Positions 34,362-47,219 of a stretch of 64,000 nucleotides of DNA are shown piece by piece (positions within the stretch are counted from its first letter, which is position 1; each line of letters begins with the position of its first letter). A model generated the notes under the pieces. It saw only the letters and a list, made by a program, of their open reading frames with translations. It was not told the DNA's origin and did not search any database. Position numbers and translations under genes: made by a program. This DNA is from Atrichornis clamosus. Taxonomy: Eukaryota; Chordata; Aves; Passeriformes; Menuridae. Where the stretch lies: assembly GCA_013400975.1 (NCBI GenBank), contig WBMZ01003467.1, positions 62,001-126,000 of the forward strand. The letters run 5' to 3'.

Positions 34362-36245
34362 TTAAAGTTACCAACACAAAAATGACCCAACAAAGCTGAA
34401 ACCAACACACCACAGCTGCTAACCAATATCAAACCTTAGGTATCTATATCTTAAATGGCCAGTCGTCTAAATTTCCTAATTTTTAATGCAGATTTCATCC
34501 CTGGGACTATAACGGTTGTTGTGCTTTTTACAATCTCAGAAAAATTTGTTGGGGCATGCCACTTCAAAAATTAGTCATTTGTAAGGTTAAGCTTTAGGCA
34601 TTCTCCTTTAAATTGTGATCCCGTTAAAATATCAGGGCAAGGGAATTGGACTTGGTCATTCTATTATGCTTCTGTTTGGTGGTAAACAAGTTGATATGCA
34701 TGACATGACTGCTCAAAGTTTGTTTTTCCCAGATGGATGTGCCTCCAAGGATGGACATTGCCTTTGAGTTAGATTTCACAATTGTTATTGACTGCATTCT
34801 TGATTATTGAAATTAAGAATGGCTCAGACTCTTATCTAAGAAGTGCAGGGCGGAGAGCTATGTAAATGTTTCTTCTCTTGGCGTATCTCAGTGGTGGGAC
34901 ACGGAGGGCTTTGTTTGCCTAATCAGCCTGTGATCTGAGGGTTTGTTTTGCAAAGGAGTATGTGGGGCTGGTTTCCTTGGGTTCCCAAGCCTGAGGCAGT
35001 AGTGCTGGGAAAAATGTAATTGGGGCCCATCCTTAATATTTATAAAGAGGACATAGAACTTTTCTTTTTCTTTGTATAAGCAAAGCCGGTGATGCAGCAA
35101 AGCAAAAGTATGTCAGAAATAAGTATTTTATTTATAACTCAGTGCACTAAAAACCAACCAAACAACCCCAAATATAGTCCAGTTCGACCTTCGTTTTATG
35201 TCACCATGTTGTACTTGCTCTTCCTCTTCTCAAAATGACAGTTCTGGGATCTTGATGTCAACCTGTGGAAGAGTGATTCCCAGACAGAGCATCTGGCTCC
35301 TTGTGTGAGTCCTGAGGCAGTTGTGTTGGGGGCCATGGAGTTGCCTCTGGCTCTGACATGTGGTTGTGTGAGTCGCTTATGGGGCTCTCTGGCGGCTCTG
35401 CCCTGCTGAATGCTGCCTTGTTTTGACTTTCCCATCTAAGTCAGTTTGCACTTCTTAATTATTTTTGTAGTGACCGTTCCCTTTAGAAGATATTGCCTTT
35501 CACTCCAGCCTTTTCTATTCCTACAGCTGGGTGCAGTAAGAGCAATACTGTAAACAGCAGACTCAGCCTGCTAAGGGGCACAGCCTTTCCCAGTGCTGTG
35601 TCTGATAGACAGAATTACTTTGTTTTATCTTCACTTTGTAACTCAAAGCACAATACTTACAGCTCCGTGTTGTCTGAGAAATTTTGAGAAACTACACACA
35701 GGAGTAAGGATATGGATGTAGAAGGCGTGAGGAATGCAAGGAGGATTTAAGGATTTGACTCCTGAAGAGGCTTTAATTGCTAGCAAGGGCAGAGGAAGAA
35801 AACACTCAGTGAGCGCTGTGTGCCCTGACTTCTGCTGATCTGGTGTGGGAGTGGACACAGCACTGTGCAGAACTGAGCCCCTCTGGTCTCAAGGCTGGAC
35901 GCTGCAGGTAGGTCCACACTGGCAAAGAATTAAACACAGGCCTTCCCTTTAGTAACTGACGGACAACAGTTTTACTTGCTGATTAGATTCATGTCAACAA
36001 TTTGTCTTTCCCTTATGGACGGGTCCTAGACACAAGAACAGGTCGAAGAACAGAAATTTTAGTCCCCTTCCCCATCCAGCCTGAGCCATTTTCATAGATC
36101 AGAGCCATTAAAGCTGCAAGTGCACAAGGAGGATATGTAACTCAATTACAGGCGAGAAGACTATACCCAGCTGCAACTGATGTGGAAATTGGGTATGGCT
36201 ACTGCAAATCACTGTGGAATTATACAAGCTGGCGTTAAACAAGCA

Positions 36246-36265
36246 GCAGGGCAAATTAGCCCTGC
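36246..36265. repeat. 7-bp inverted repeat, 6-base loop
   Basis: GCAGGGC and GCCCTGC pair exactly around AAATTA. It is GC-rich in an AT-rich context. With no T-run after it or gene before it, no role is assigned. Confidence 0.75.
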
Positions 36266-37884
36266 ACTGAGCTGCATGCTGCTGTGCTTACACAGCTACT
36301 GAGTTAACATGTTTAAATGCAGCACAGCTATCTCTACATATTGCTGCATTTTGCTTGTAGCTATATTCAGTGGAGACCAAACAATAGGAATTGCTTAAAA
36401 TAACTGGTCTGCATTTCTGCAGGCTTAGCATCTTCTCTTGTCTCAAAGCCCAAGAGAAAATTCTGAAGCAGAGGGAAGTCCTGTTTGTTATTAACCAGCC
36501 CTGGCTTGTGTCCCCAAGGCCACTTTTCTGCAGTCTTCTTCCCTGGAGCTAGAGCCAAACAGTGCTGCATTTGTGCTTTGAGATAGGGCTTGCTGTGGTT
36601 GCAAATCCTGTATTTTTAATTGCTAGAGGCCATGCAGCACTGCCCCATGAGTAGTAACATGGGACCCAGGAAGAGGCAAGAATTTCTCGGCCTGGATTCA
36701 ATTCCATTCAGTGAGTCTGGTACATGCAGAGGGAGAACAAAAGATGTGCAAGATGTACCTGGAGGAAGCCTGGTTAGGGACATAGAAGAGAAAAAGGGTT
36801 TACAGGAAAAAACACCTTTATAAAAATAAGCAAAGTACCAAAATAAAACAGTACTTTTAACAAGAAGTACATAAACTAGGAGGGCACCCATTTTTCACAA
36901 GAGAATACCTATCCTTTTCCATAATGCATAGCCTTGATGTCTCTTTTTGGCTGTACAACAGAGAAGTACTGAACATTTTTGAGAAATTATACCCAAAACA
37001 CTGAAAGTTGGATCTTCCAATTTGGTGTGGACCAGCACAGCCTATTTGGTAGAAGTCACAACTAACATTAAAAGTCTTAATAGCAAAGCTTCTTGCCCTG
37101 CTGTAATTAGCACTGTGTGGTTATCTCTTTTGCTCCTTTCTCAAAAAGCAGTTATTTCAAGAGTAGTTATAAAGGTCAAAATATAAAAGACAAGCTAATG
37201 GCCTTTCTGTATCATAATAATTACTGGCAAGTGGCTTGAAACTTAGATACACAAAGACTTTGTCAGGCAGCTACTCTGGGGTGGGCTTGAAAAATGTATT
37301 TTGCAAAAGCTCACAGTTTCTTTGTCAAATGCTTCATTTTCATACCAATTTTGACTGAGCAGAGAAAGACCATCTTTAAGGGGCTGGATTGCCCATCTGG
37401 GGTCAGTGTAGAAGAATGGAACAGATTTTTTTTATAATTATTTATAAGATGTCTGCTTTCATAACGCTGTTCCTTGAGTGTCATACGACTGTGGGGGCCT
37501 TTGGCCACCCCCCTCCATGTGTTGGTCGTCAGTAATGATTCATTCCTTGAAAAGCATGGAGCAGCTCTTAAATCCATATAGGTTCCCCTCCCTCCCCATG
37601 TTATCCATTTTCTTAGGGTATGTTCCAAGAAGAGTGCTAAGGACATGGAATTTAAGACTTGAGGGTATCAGGAGCACAGCATTTCTTCAGGTCTCCCTAG
37701 GACTCAGATGCTATTTTCAATGGAAACATCATTTGCAATGTGTTTGTATTGTTTCTTTTGATCCTACAGCCCCACCCTGCCAAAAATCTCCTCAGAGGTA
37801 CGCTCTGGGCACTGATATTACCTCACACGCTGTCTTGTGACTGCTCCGTTCTGCTATAATTCTTATTCATAGTTTGATAACTCT

Positions 37885-37922
37885 GGTGGCCCCAATCATT
37901 GTGCAAGGTGCTGCACAAATCT
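37885..37922 (+). mobile_element. Possible old SINE/LINE 3' relic
   Basis: 'ggccccaatcattgtgcaagg' followed by 'tgctgcacaaat' resembles a short core found in old sauropsid retroelement tails (text like 'ggccccattgtgctaggcgctgtacaaa'). Only about 38 bases match, so this is a weak call. Confidence 0.25.
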
Positions 37923-38092
37923 GTAGGGTTTATCTAGAAAATATTTTACATTCCTAGTTTAAATGGCTTGGCTGATTGACTGATAATGTAACAATATAGT
38001 AGGCTGGACAGACCACTGATCCTCATTCCAGAATTCAAATGTTATTGTCTCTCTTTACATTTACTGTAAGTGCTCCAGAAATGATTGTGCTC

Positions 38093-38130
38093 TAAAAAAA
38101 AAACAAACAAAAAAAAACCCAAAAGAAAAA
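38093..38130 (+). repeat. A-rich low-complexity run
   Basis: Ten A, then A/C-rich sequence, then another A-rich segment. No recognisable retroelement lies directly upstream, so it is not assigned as a tail. Confidence 0.8.
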
Positions 38131-39392
38131 GGTGCTGTGTCTACCTCTTTCAAATATATTGTGAACAACCTTAGCCAAAAATGTAATCTAAACAGCCAAC
38201 CTAGCGGTATCTACCAAGAACTGATAAGGTTTATAGTCTAAGACCATAGTTAAGGGTCATCTTGCAAGGCTGCCTAAAGTAGTATAAGGTATAACCACCC
38301 TATCTCTTCGTTAAAACACCGTGAATTTGAACAAGCAACTGCACTAGCATTCCTGTTTCCCAGTACCAGCAGATTCAGGATCATTTGAAAAGCCTCTATC
38401 CACAGTAATTTCTTGAATTCCTACAGCTATACTTATGGCTGGGATAGGCAAGACAGGATCAGAAGCAGCCACAGAATGACTGGTGGTTTTGTCCTTAGTT
38501 TTTGACCATGGTTCCTAAAAATAGTAATTAAGATTTTCCAAGAGTCTAAAGCAGTTTTTGTGTAAGGGAGGGAAAGGCGCCTTGCTGAGCATGCCTCCGG
38601 TAGGTGAAAGAGGGTGGGATTTTTGGCATTTTGTCCACTATCATGAAGTGGTAACAAGTTAAACACCATATGAATGGATCAGATTGGTCTATATATGCCT
38701 TTGTGGCTAGAACTGTAAATACTTTAAATGACAGTCTGCTCTATACTCCTTAGAGTGGTTAAATACACTGCTATCGTTGTACTGTTTTCCAACTGACCTA
38801 CAGGAAAACAGGGACAGATAATCCCACCCATGTGTCACAAGGACCTGTTGGAAATTTTCCTTCACGTTCCCAGCTTTTTCATTAAAGGTGTCTTGGCTGG
38901 TTGGCATTGTCTGAAGATCTCTCAAAACCTCTCTTTTTCACAGAGCAGAATGACTTGTTCACAATTCTTGGCAAAGTGAGCACATTTTGGCAGCTAATTG
39001 TTGGAGAGTGCTTCTCATGGAGCTCCTCTGTCTGGGGATAGAGGTCAGTGCTAGAAGGGAATGGGTAGGCAAAGAGGGTGAATGCTGAGATTGACAGGAA
39101 AATGCATTACTCTCTGAGTCGTGGAGATGATGTCACATTTGGTCAAGTTGGAGATGCTTTTCCTATCAGGAGACCTACTGACTTGAAAGGTCAGCAAGGC
39201 TGGAACAGAGCTATCTGATTCAATATCATGCCACAATCTGGCTTTACAAAGAATTGAGGTTATGCTACCTTCTCTCTTTTAAGGCTCCACTGTGCTTTGG
39301 CTCCCTTCTGCAGAGCCCTGCGGAGGAAGGCACGTGGAGTTCCATGTGGAAGCACCTTCAGGGCGCGGCAGCAAAAATTTGAAATAAATGCA

Positions 39393-39407
39393 CCACTAGA
39401 GGGCACC
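39393..39407 (+). promoter_or_regulatory. CTCF binding consensus
   Basis: CCACTAGAGGGCACC matches the 15-base CTCF core CCASYAGRKGGCRSY at every position. It lies in a local patch with several retained CpG (39305-39480), also unusual for this window. CTCF sites of this quality are often occupied and can anchor chromatin loops. Occupancy here is inference. Confidence 0.5.
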
Positions 39408-40531
39408 TGCACGTTCTCACAGCTGTAATGGAACCCTGTTCACAGCTGCAAAATGTCAGCGCAGCATTTACAGCTAAAGTTATAAGGTGCTGGAGCCCTG
39501 ACCGTGCTGCATATGATTTTTAAACTTTCTTTAATGAACACATCCTTGTGCTTTGTGTCCTCAAACGAAAAATATACTGAGATGTAATAATCAACAAAGC
39601 TTAAGGTGGTATATCAAGCTCTGCAAGTGACCAAGGTATAAGGTTTGACAAAGATCATCCTGAATGAAAAGAAATTGGTGATTGCTTATTTTCCCTGTGG
39701 GTTCAGCGAGAGAAAATGGACTTTGATAAAGAGAGGGAGAAACTAGGTTTGCGTCTTTCCCCTGTGAGTACACTTGGAATTAATCTATATAGAGATGCTG
39801 AGGGAAGTCAGGAGAATGTTCTCACTCTCTAGTACAGTGGCCTTTTTTTGCTATGCTTTAATTCTTCCAGAGAACATAATTTATAAATTCCAGTTTAGGT
39901 GCACTCACTCCACAGGTTTAGTTGATTTGCCTTTGCTTTTCTAAGTACTGCATGTGGCTGTGGTGTCGCCCTGGTACATTTGGTTTTATGAGCCCTGGGG
40001 AGATCATGTGGTAGCTGCAGAGCAGTCTCCAAGCCACACTGCAGCAGGAAAACCTGCACACAACTGGCTGGAGCCCTGGTTGGACACAGCCCACAACACA
40101 TCAGTGTGGCTGTTGATTCATCCATGTTGAGTAGTTTTCCCTTGTGTATAGGCCTTCTCTCATCCTCTCTAAAAGAGGTCCCAGCACAGGGCACCTCAGT
40201 CCTTCTGTTCAACACTGCCATTTCCAGGGAGGAGGGAAAGGTTTTTATTTCAACTCTAAAATAAAAGTCCAGTGGTCTCCACTTGACAGATTTGATTCCA
40301 GGTTAAAGATAATCCAAACCTTCCTGTCCAGTCCTTTCCAGGCTTGCTTTCTGCAGCTAAAGGACAATAGAGTCCTGCAGTAATGCAGGCTAAGTCCCCT
40401 CCCTTCCTTCATCCTTTCTGAACAGAAATCCTCAGATGTGCCATACTGTGCCAAATCCTTTACAGTGGTTTTGTGATGTGAGTTAGTATCTGCTGGAGAT
40501 GCTGAGCTGAGACGTGAACTCGTTTCACAGA

Positions 40532-40590
40532 GGGCTCGACCTGAATTCCCTGAAGTGAGAGTCTCGTCCTTTTACTCACTGAGCTCCCTC
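40532..40590 (-). mobile_element. tRNA-like sequence, probable old SINE head
   Basis: On the minus strand the text starts GAGGGAGCTCAGTGAGTA, with an A-box GAGCTCAGTGAG (10 of 12 consensus positions, TRGCNNAGYNGG). About 30 bases later comes GGTCGAGCCC (40541-40532), a B-box one base short of GGTTCGAGCCC. Order and spacing are those of a RNA polymerase III internal promoter. There is no closing acceptor stem that I can fold, so it is not a working tRNA gene. A tRNA-derived SINE or tRNA pseudogene is the likely origin. A related body may continue to about 40445. Confidence 0.45.
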
Positions 40591-41089
40591 TTTTTGTACT
40601 TAATCAAATCCTAGATCCTCTGAAGTGAAAAAATGCACATTTTGTTTTCAATGGCTTGCTGAAGCTGAATGCTTCTCACAAGCAGCAAGGCCTATGAAAC
40701 TAGTATTTATTAAGGATGAGTGATTTCTCACACTTATTCTGTTTCTATCCAAGACTGCCGACTTGGTCCACCTGGGTTTCAGAACTGAGATATCACATTT
40801 CCCACGTCTCATGCTTTCTCTATACTTGCCCTGCATTATTTATTAAGGCACTGAGTGCTCCCGGGGTTCGCTGTCAGGCAGGGTCAGACTCCTTTGGGCT
40901 CACCTCTGCTGTGGCAGTGTTGGAAGACTGCTGCACCAGCCAGTTTGTTGAGCAGGCTGGTCCTGCGGCTGATGCTTCAAATGAAAGCTTAAAAGCTACT
41001 CAGAGGAGAAACTCAGAGGAAACTGGGAATGAAAACACTGAGGACCTGAAGTTTCTGACTCCGCAGGAAGATAAGTGGGAGATTAATTA

Positions 41090-41278
41090 GTCTCTCCCTC
41101 AGAGCTGTTTTGGCTATCAATTCTTTCAGGGCAGGCAAGGGTGCAATATCCCTGCTGACAGTAACACCCTTAATGACTGAGTTGATCAAATCAGTGTCAT
41201 CCATTTGAGCCTTTCTGGCCAGGTTGGGCTTGTTAAACAGTTTCAGCAATTTTTCAGTCGAAGGACTTACCAAACTAG
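41090..41278 (-). other. Protein-like block, candidate exon or pseudo-exon
   Basis: On the minus strand one frame runs from about 41298 to 41013 and looks unlike the chance frames here: few Cys/His/Trp and many Leu/Lys/Ala/Asp, with segments such as STEKLLKLFNKPNLARKAQ, MDDTDLINSVIKG and PALKELIAKTALRE that look amphipathic-helical. Just upstream on the minus strand is TACTAAAT (a good branch-point match), then a pyrimidine run CTTTTTTCCCC and an AG (41280-41279), a plausible 3' splice site, with an in-frame stop before it. I find no convincing 5' splice site at the other end before a stop. I do not recognise the protein. A decayed retrocopy or chance are both possible. Confidence 0.25.
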
Positions 41279-41281
41279 CTC

Positions 41282-44200
41282 GAGGGGAAAAAAGCTATTT
41301 AGTATTAAAGATTTGTTGCTATTTCTAATCTGCTATTAGGATGCCCCCTGTGAGTCATTCCAGATCAAACATGTATGTGGTTAACTAAGGCTCTAATTTG
41401 GAAATTTGTTGTACCACCTTTTGTCCCAGTGAAAGTAGAGTTGTAGTGGCATGGCCTGCGTGGACATTTTGTTTTCCCTACAGCTGTGATATTTCTGTAA
41501 CTTAGGAGGAACAGTGGCTGATTACAATAGAAGAAAAAGATAAACAGACATTTGTGACTTGGGGAAAAAAGCTCTAGAAAAGATTACAGAGCTGTTAATT
41601 TTCATGATGTTTCTTTATTTTCTAAGACATAAGAAGTATAGCCCAAATCTACCTGAAATGGTGAGAAGTGTGAGTTTCTCCATTAAAGCTGGTATTTCAG
41701 TGAGATCTTAAATTACTGCTGGCAGCAAGAGAAGATGCGTACATGCGATTCATCCTTGGACTGCCAAAGAGGGACAGACATTTACTAGATCTTGCAAGTC
41801 AAGTTTCATATTTTAAAATTCTGGGTCACTAACTAAAAAGTTATGTTTTTAAAATTGTTTCTGATCAAATGCACTGTGGCATTGGGAGCTGGAGTGGTTT
41901 TTTTGTCTGAAGTCTATATCATCTATCAAAACATGCTTAATGAAAACAGCTGGATCTCATGTTTGACTCTTCGTAACCGAACTGAATGTTTAGGCTGTCC
42001 TTTTCCATCAAATGTGTGATTTAACAGTGCAGCAGTGGATGAATCTAGGACAGTTTCTGAATTGCAGATTTCTGTACTAGCTGTCTGAGAAGCAGGAAGA
42101 AAAAGAAATGACAAGCTGCTGGCAAAAGAATACAATACTACTACAATAAGCATACACAACATTCCATTTGATGGACTGCAGTGCCTATTCCCACAGAAAA
42201 GGCCTGAGATTCACGTAGATTAGTTCCTCTTGAAATGTGCATAGAAATCCAAATATTCTCTTCTCAAACATGTTGGTTGCCATTCTATTTTCTTCTAGTC
42301 ACTAGGATTAGAAGCGGCAAACTGTGAAACCAAAGTTGCAGGAAAGGCATTGTATGTTTGAAAAAAAAAATTAAGCCTGTGTGGGTCCGTTCTGCAGTCT
42401 TTCTTCCTGCAAAGCCTCCCATAACCCTGTGTGTGTCCATGTGCATCCCACACTCGTGGGTTCCCGTTTGCTACAAATGGCTCTGTCCCTTTTCTTTGGC
42501 ATCTGTCAGAATGAGCGTCTGTACAATGTTCAGCTCCGCGCTTGACTGAAAGCTTGAGAAATTAAAAGCTTTCAGAAGAGTCCCAAAAAAAATCAGCAAC
42601 ATGCACATATAACTAAAAACACATGAGAGATGAGAAAAAGAGTAATAATGCAGCATGCAGTAACATTTGGAACCTTTCTCTCTTTTTAGAAGTATCAGAG
42701 AGGCTCAGCAAGAAAGGGACCCCTTGGAATCCACAGGGTCTCTCTCAGAAACACAGCAACAGCTGAACAGTACATGAGAGCTGAGGCTTCAGGGAAAACC
42801 TCCATGAAAAATAAAAAGAAGGGAAAGAAAAAGAAAAAAGAAATAATTTTTTTGAAGCTCTGTACAGATGCAGTGACAATTTGATGAGTCCTTCTGCTTT
42901 TTTTGCTCTCATGCAAATTGATAGCCTGCTCTTGGGAAAGGTCTACAGTGGTTGTGAGCATCCTACTGTCTACTTGAAGTTACAGGCTGACTGAATAAGC
43001 TAAGAAAAGTAGCACTGTGGAAAAGGGAAAAGGTGTTTGACAATGTCAGGAATTCTATGTTGTTGTTGGCACACGCACTCAGAACTAAGGCTCATAGGAC
43101 AAATTCACAGCGTTAAGCAAAATTGCAGTGGAATCAATGTAGTGCCAGTGCCACACTCAAAAGACGCTTAAGTTTTGCCTCACAGGGTCATGAGATTATT
43201 GTAACACTGCATGGCTTTTTCAGGCAACAATGTGCTGTTTTGATTTGCTTTCTGGTTTTTTAACTGCTGTGGGTTGTGTTCTCACGGTTTGCCCTGCAAC
43301 CACAGGGATACTTTTTGTATTCTTTAGATGAAAGCTGTTCCTTCACCTTCTTCAAGAAGAAAATTGAGAGTGTGGCCTTTAAGAAAATGATCAAATGTGA
43401 CAAGTGTTGCAGTAAAGTCACAAACAGTGAACCCATTTTTATTATGATGATTTGGCTTCTTATAGATAAGAAGACTTGCACTTTTGTTTTGCTTGTTCTC
43501 TAAGGCCTTGTGTGTATAAACCCTTCCTTCCTCTGTCGTATCAGCTCTTCTCTAACCCCAAAGAGGACAGCTAGACTACTCAGGCATGGTTAGCTAGTGT
43601 TGCCTCTGTTGCCTTACCACCTGTCAATATGGGAATAGATTCACTGCAGCCTTAATGTGGATGAACATCTGAGCTTAAGCTGTTGTAGAGGGTGAGCAGT
43701 CACAGTGGAAAACCAGTCACAGGCACTGCGAGGGCGTATGAGGATTTGTCCCCTGGAATTTATGAGTGTGTTAAGCTGAAGTGCTCTGTGATCCTTTCCT
43801 AGTCCATTGTGAAAGGGTTTCTCTTTCCTTCCCATCTCATCACAGAATGCTGCGGAAGATGTCAGAGGACTACTGGCCACGTAGAACAGTTTTGTGTTCA
43901 TTGCAAAGTGAGAGGATTAAGAGACCCCTTATTTACTCCCCTTTGCTCTGGAGTTCACACCATAAGGTAGGCCAGGGAGGCTGGACTCAATTACCCCAGG
44001 TGTAACATGGTAGTAGCTTTCTTGGCAGGGGAACATGCAAAATTAGAGAGCGTGAGTTAAATTCTGCAGCTAATGTGTGTGCTTGTGAGAAAGTGGTGGT
44101 GACCATATTTTACACTTTATTTATGTGGCTTCTCTGTTGGGGAATTACTATATTAGTAGCAGAATGATGAGAAATTTATAGAGAAAAACTTTGGTTGGAC

Positions 44201-47200
44201 TTGAGTACTTTCAACCTGGCTGTACATCAAAGTACCTTTATCTGTGTGTTTTGGTCCAGAGCATATTGGGTCTGAATCTCTATTGTCCTGAAACAAAAAC
44301 AGTTTTTTACATCTGTGACAAGCAAATAGAAGAGGGTGTAAGACAGGACTGCTCTCATGTGGTAGCATTTCACACCCACAGGTGTGACAGGTATAAGTGA
44401 CTGTACAAGATGCAGGACCAGGGAAAACCAGGCTGCTTGTTATTAGGTTGAAGCCACAACCTGTGTCAAGGTTCTGAGCTTGTCTCCCCTTGAAAACATT
44501 AATTGCTAGAAGTGTACAATAAAGTGGAAACTCAGCTAATATTAGCAAAAGAGTTCCATTACAAAACAGCCTCTTTGTAAGAGTTCCGTTTTACACATAG
44601 AAAAATAAGAATAAATTTGGTTTGGGCACCTGGAATAATGGCCCATCCTGATCAAGTAAAATCATTTGAGGCCATGAATTAATCTGCCACTAGGTTTCTC
44701 TGATAAGCACTCTAGGGGTTGAGACTGCAGGGTATGACTGGCAGTTTTCTGGTATAGCAGATAGATGAAGTGAAGATAATGTTTGCAAGAGAGTTCCTTT
44801 GGAATTGTAGATGCCCACATTAAATTAAATAAGCTATGATGGCAAAGTTTGGAAGTTCTGCCCTTTTCTTTTCTAGCTTTTTGCCAGCATGGGTTTTTCA
44901 ACTCTGAGCCAACACAGCTACACCAGGAAAGCCTTTTAGAGGAACCCAAACACATTTTCTTAGTCTGTGTAGATAAGACATCAGAGTAAGGCTTGCAGTC
45001 TTTTGATTGCAGTACAGCAATCTGAAAGTTCACAAGGTGAGAAGCACTTCTCACCAAGAATATACACTGCAAACTGTATTTAGAAATAACATTTTTAATT
45101 AAAAACAGCATTTCTGATCCTGTTGGCAGTAGCTATGGGGCATAAGTGAGGATATATAATATGACAGGAGATGTTTGGAATCTTGATGCAAGAGACTGCA
45201 AACCAGTCTCAAGCTTGCTTGAATAATCAAATTAAGAACTTCCCTTCTTAGGCATACATTGCTGAAGTGGCATGTGCAGGTCTGGCACAGAGCACTCGTT
45301 ATTGCCAGTAACAGCTGACATCAAGGGCTTTCCTGTTACGAAAATTTGTAAAGATGCAAATACAGGTCCTTTTTGTAGGTCCTGGCTGTAGTTTCACAAT
45401 ATACTATTTTTGGTGGCACAACTGTCTTTAAAAGTTTTGGTTCTGCATGGTTCCCAGACCTTGTTCCTGTCTTTGTGCTGCAGTTATCCCTCTGATGTCT
45501 TGCCACAATGCTTTAGGATCCAGGCAAAAACCAAACCAAATACTTTTATTTTCAGTTGGGATGATTTTCCTGATCTACTCTGCAGCACAGCTCCCTAAAC
45601 AGTGATGTGTGGTGAACTGTGGCATGAAGGTGGCAATACGTCATTAGGAGTGGAATTGAATGTGGGTGGGATCATCTTCCATCACCTTTGTGGTGGAGGC
45701 AGGATCTTGTGAGACTGCACAGTATTGGTGAATGTCTGTCCTTGCAAATCTCACCATAATTTTCTTAGCTGTAGGACTTGCAACCGTGGCCCTGGAAACC
45801 ACTGCATAGGAGTGCCTTGCTTGGCCATCCCCAGCTGCAGCCCTGTTTTATCCAGTCTGAGAAAATGGACCTTGGGTCTAATGCGTCTTTATGCTCTTTC
45901 TGTGAATTCAAGGACCCATGAGCTGCCAGGCCCTTCCCTGTTTAGCTCCTGCTTCTGTTGGGCTCACAGCATCACCTCCAGGGGAAGAAATGACACTCTT
46001 GCAGTGGGCACTGCATGGTCATTGCTGTCTTGTAGGGTTGCAGCCCAACTTTGGGCATTGCCTGCACTGAAGTTACTACACAGAACCTCACACTGTAAAA
46101 AAGAGAGGACCCGTGTGGGATCTAAGGCAGACACTAATGCATATAGGAGTGGATAGGCCAATGGCCAGGACTCCTGTCTCTGGTAGTGACCAGAGGAACG
46201 TTAGGGACCAGGACAAGAATTTCTGCCCCATCCGCTGAGGCATGTGGCTCATCATCTTCCTGTGCTCCAGGGAGGTTTGGATAGGAGGCAGAGGGGTATC
46301 TCTCTGGCATGATTCAACACTGGAGGAGGGGACAGTTCTGGCCTAGCCCCAGTCACTTACCTCACACGCTTCAACCAGTGCTGGGGGCAGGGAGGCAGCA
46401 TCAGGATGAGGCTGCTCCACCAGTGCCCCTGGGCAAACACATGTGATACAGCCTCAGCCCTTGCTCCCCACCACAGCCCCTTTGATGAGGGCACCTTCGT
46501 TTGCTCACTCTCCCAATACTTGAATGCTCACTTTGTGAGTTCTTTACCATGGTACTCAAGTGCCTGGCAGCAGGCATGGCCTCTCTAGCCTGTGTCCCAA
46601 GGAAGGGCCATCCAGACCTCCCTGTGCATCAGGCAGCCAGCTCCAGAACGAGAAGGCATTATACATCCTTGGCCGTGTGACTGCAACTTACTTTTACACT
46701 GCTGGTTTGTCTTGTCACTTGTCACTCGCAGCATTGCATGGTGAAAACTAGAAAAGAGGCTGAGTGCAGTAAGTAGAGGCAGTAAAGCAGGATCTTGCAC
46801 ATCGAACTTGCTTCCTCACTGACCTCAGCGCATCTTGATTGCGAAAACTAAAGCAAAAGACAATGCTGAGTGGCTCTGAACAATCTACAAGTGTTTTGCT
46901 TGTACAGAGATTTTAATCTCTAATGGGACATGAAACATTAGGAAGGGGTAATGCAGATGACCCCCAGTTTAAAGGCATTTTTGGTTCTTTTTTTGTCTCT
47001 TACTCCAGTGGTGTTCACCAGTGTAACAACTGGGTCTGCTGCTCTCATTCAATGTCACCATCTTTATTGAGAATTCATCTCACTTCTGTCACTGTAAATT
47101 AGAGACAGGTTTATTCCATTCAGTTTCCTATGCCTGATTCAAAAAAGCTACAAGAGTCACAGAGAAATCCGAAGCTCTCTGTGCTCCTTTGGAGTGTGTC

Positions 47201-47219
47201 ACCATAAATCATCCTAGCT
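41282..47219. other. Non-coding stretch, nothing recognised
   Basis: No gene or interspersed repeat recognised. Frames of 131 (44153-44548 minus), 149 (44662-45111 minus) and 143 codons (45725-46156 plus) lack domains and are Cys/Ser/His-rich as chance frames are. 45700-46800 is locally GC-richer than the rest, which by itself lengthens chance frames. Confidence 0.5.

Larger units (their letters stand above)
34362..39392. other. Non-coding stretch with small relics
   Basis: No gene recognised. Frames of 111 (37311-37646 minus) and 120 codons (37478-37840 plus) overlap on opposite strands and have no family signature. 36060-36380 holds a run of GC-hairpin and CAGC-rich motifs that might be a conserved element. 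This cannot be judged from one sequence. Confidence 0.5.

Noticed and set aside
33947..34399. 150-codon plus-strand frame with a glutamine run
   Set aside because: The Q-run comes from the CAG microsatellite and the rest has no domain.
44153..46156. Cluster of frames of 131, 149 and 143 codons
   Set aside because: Different strands, no shared family, no motifs, and local GC content higher than average lengthens chance frames.
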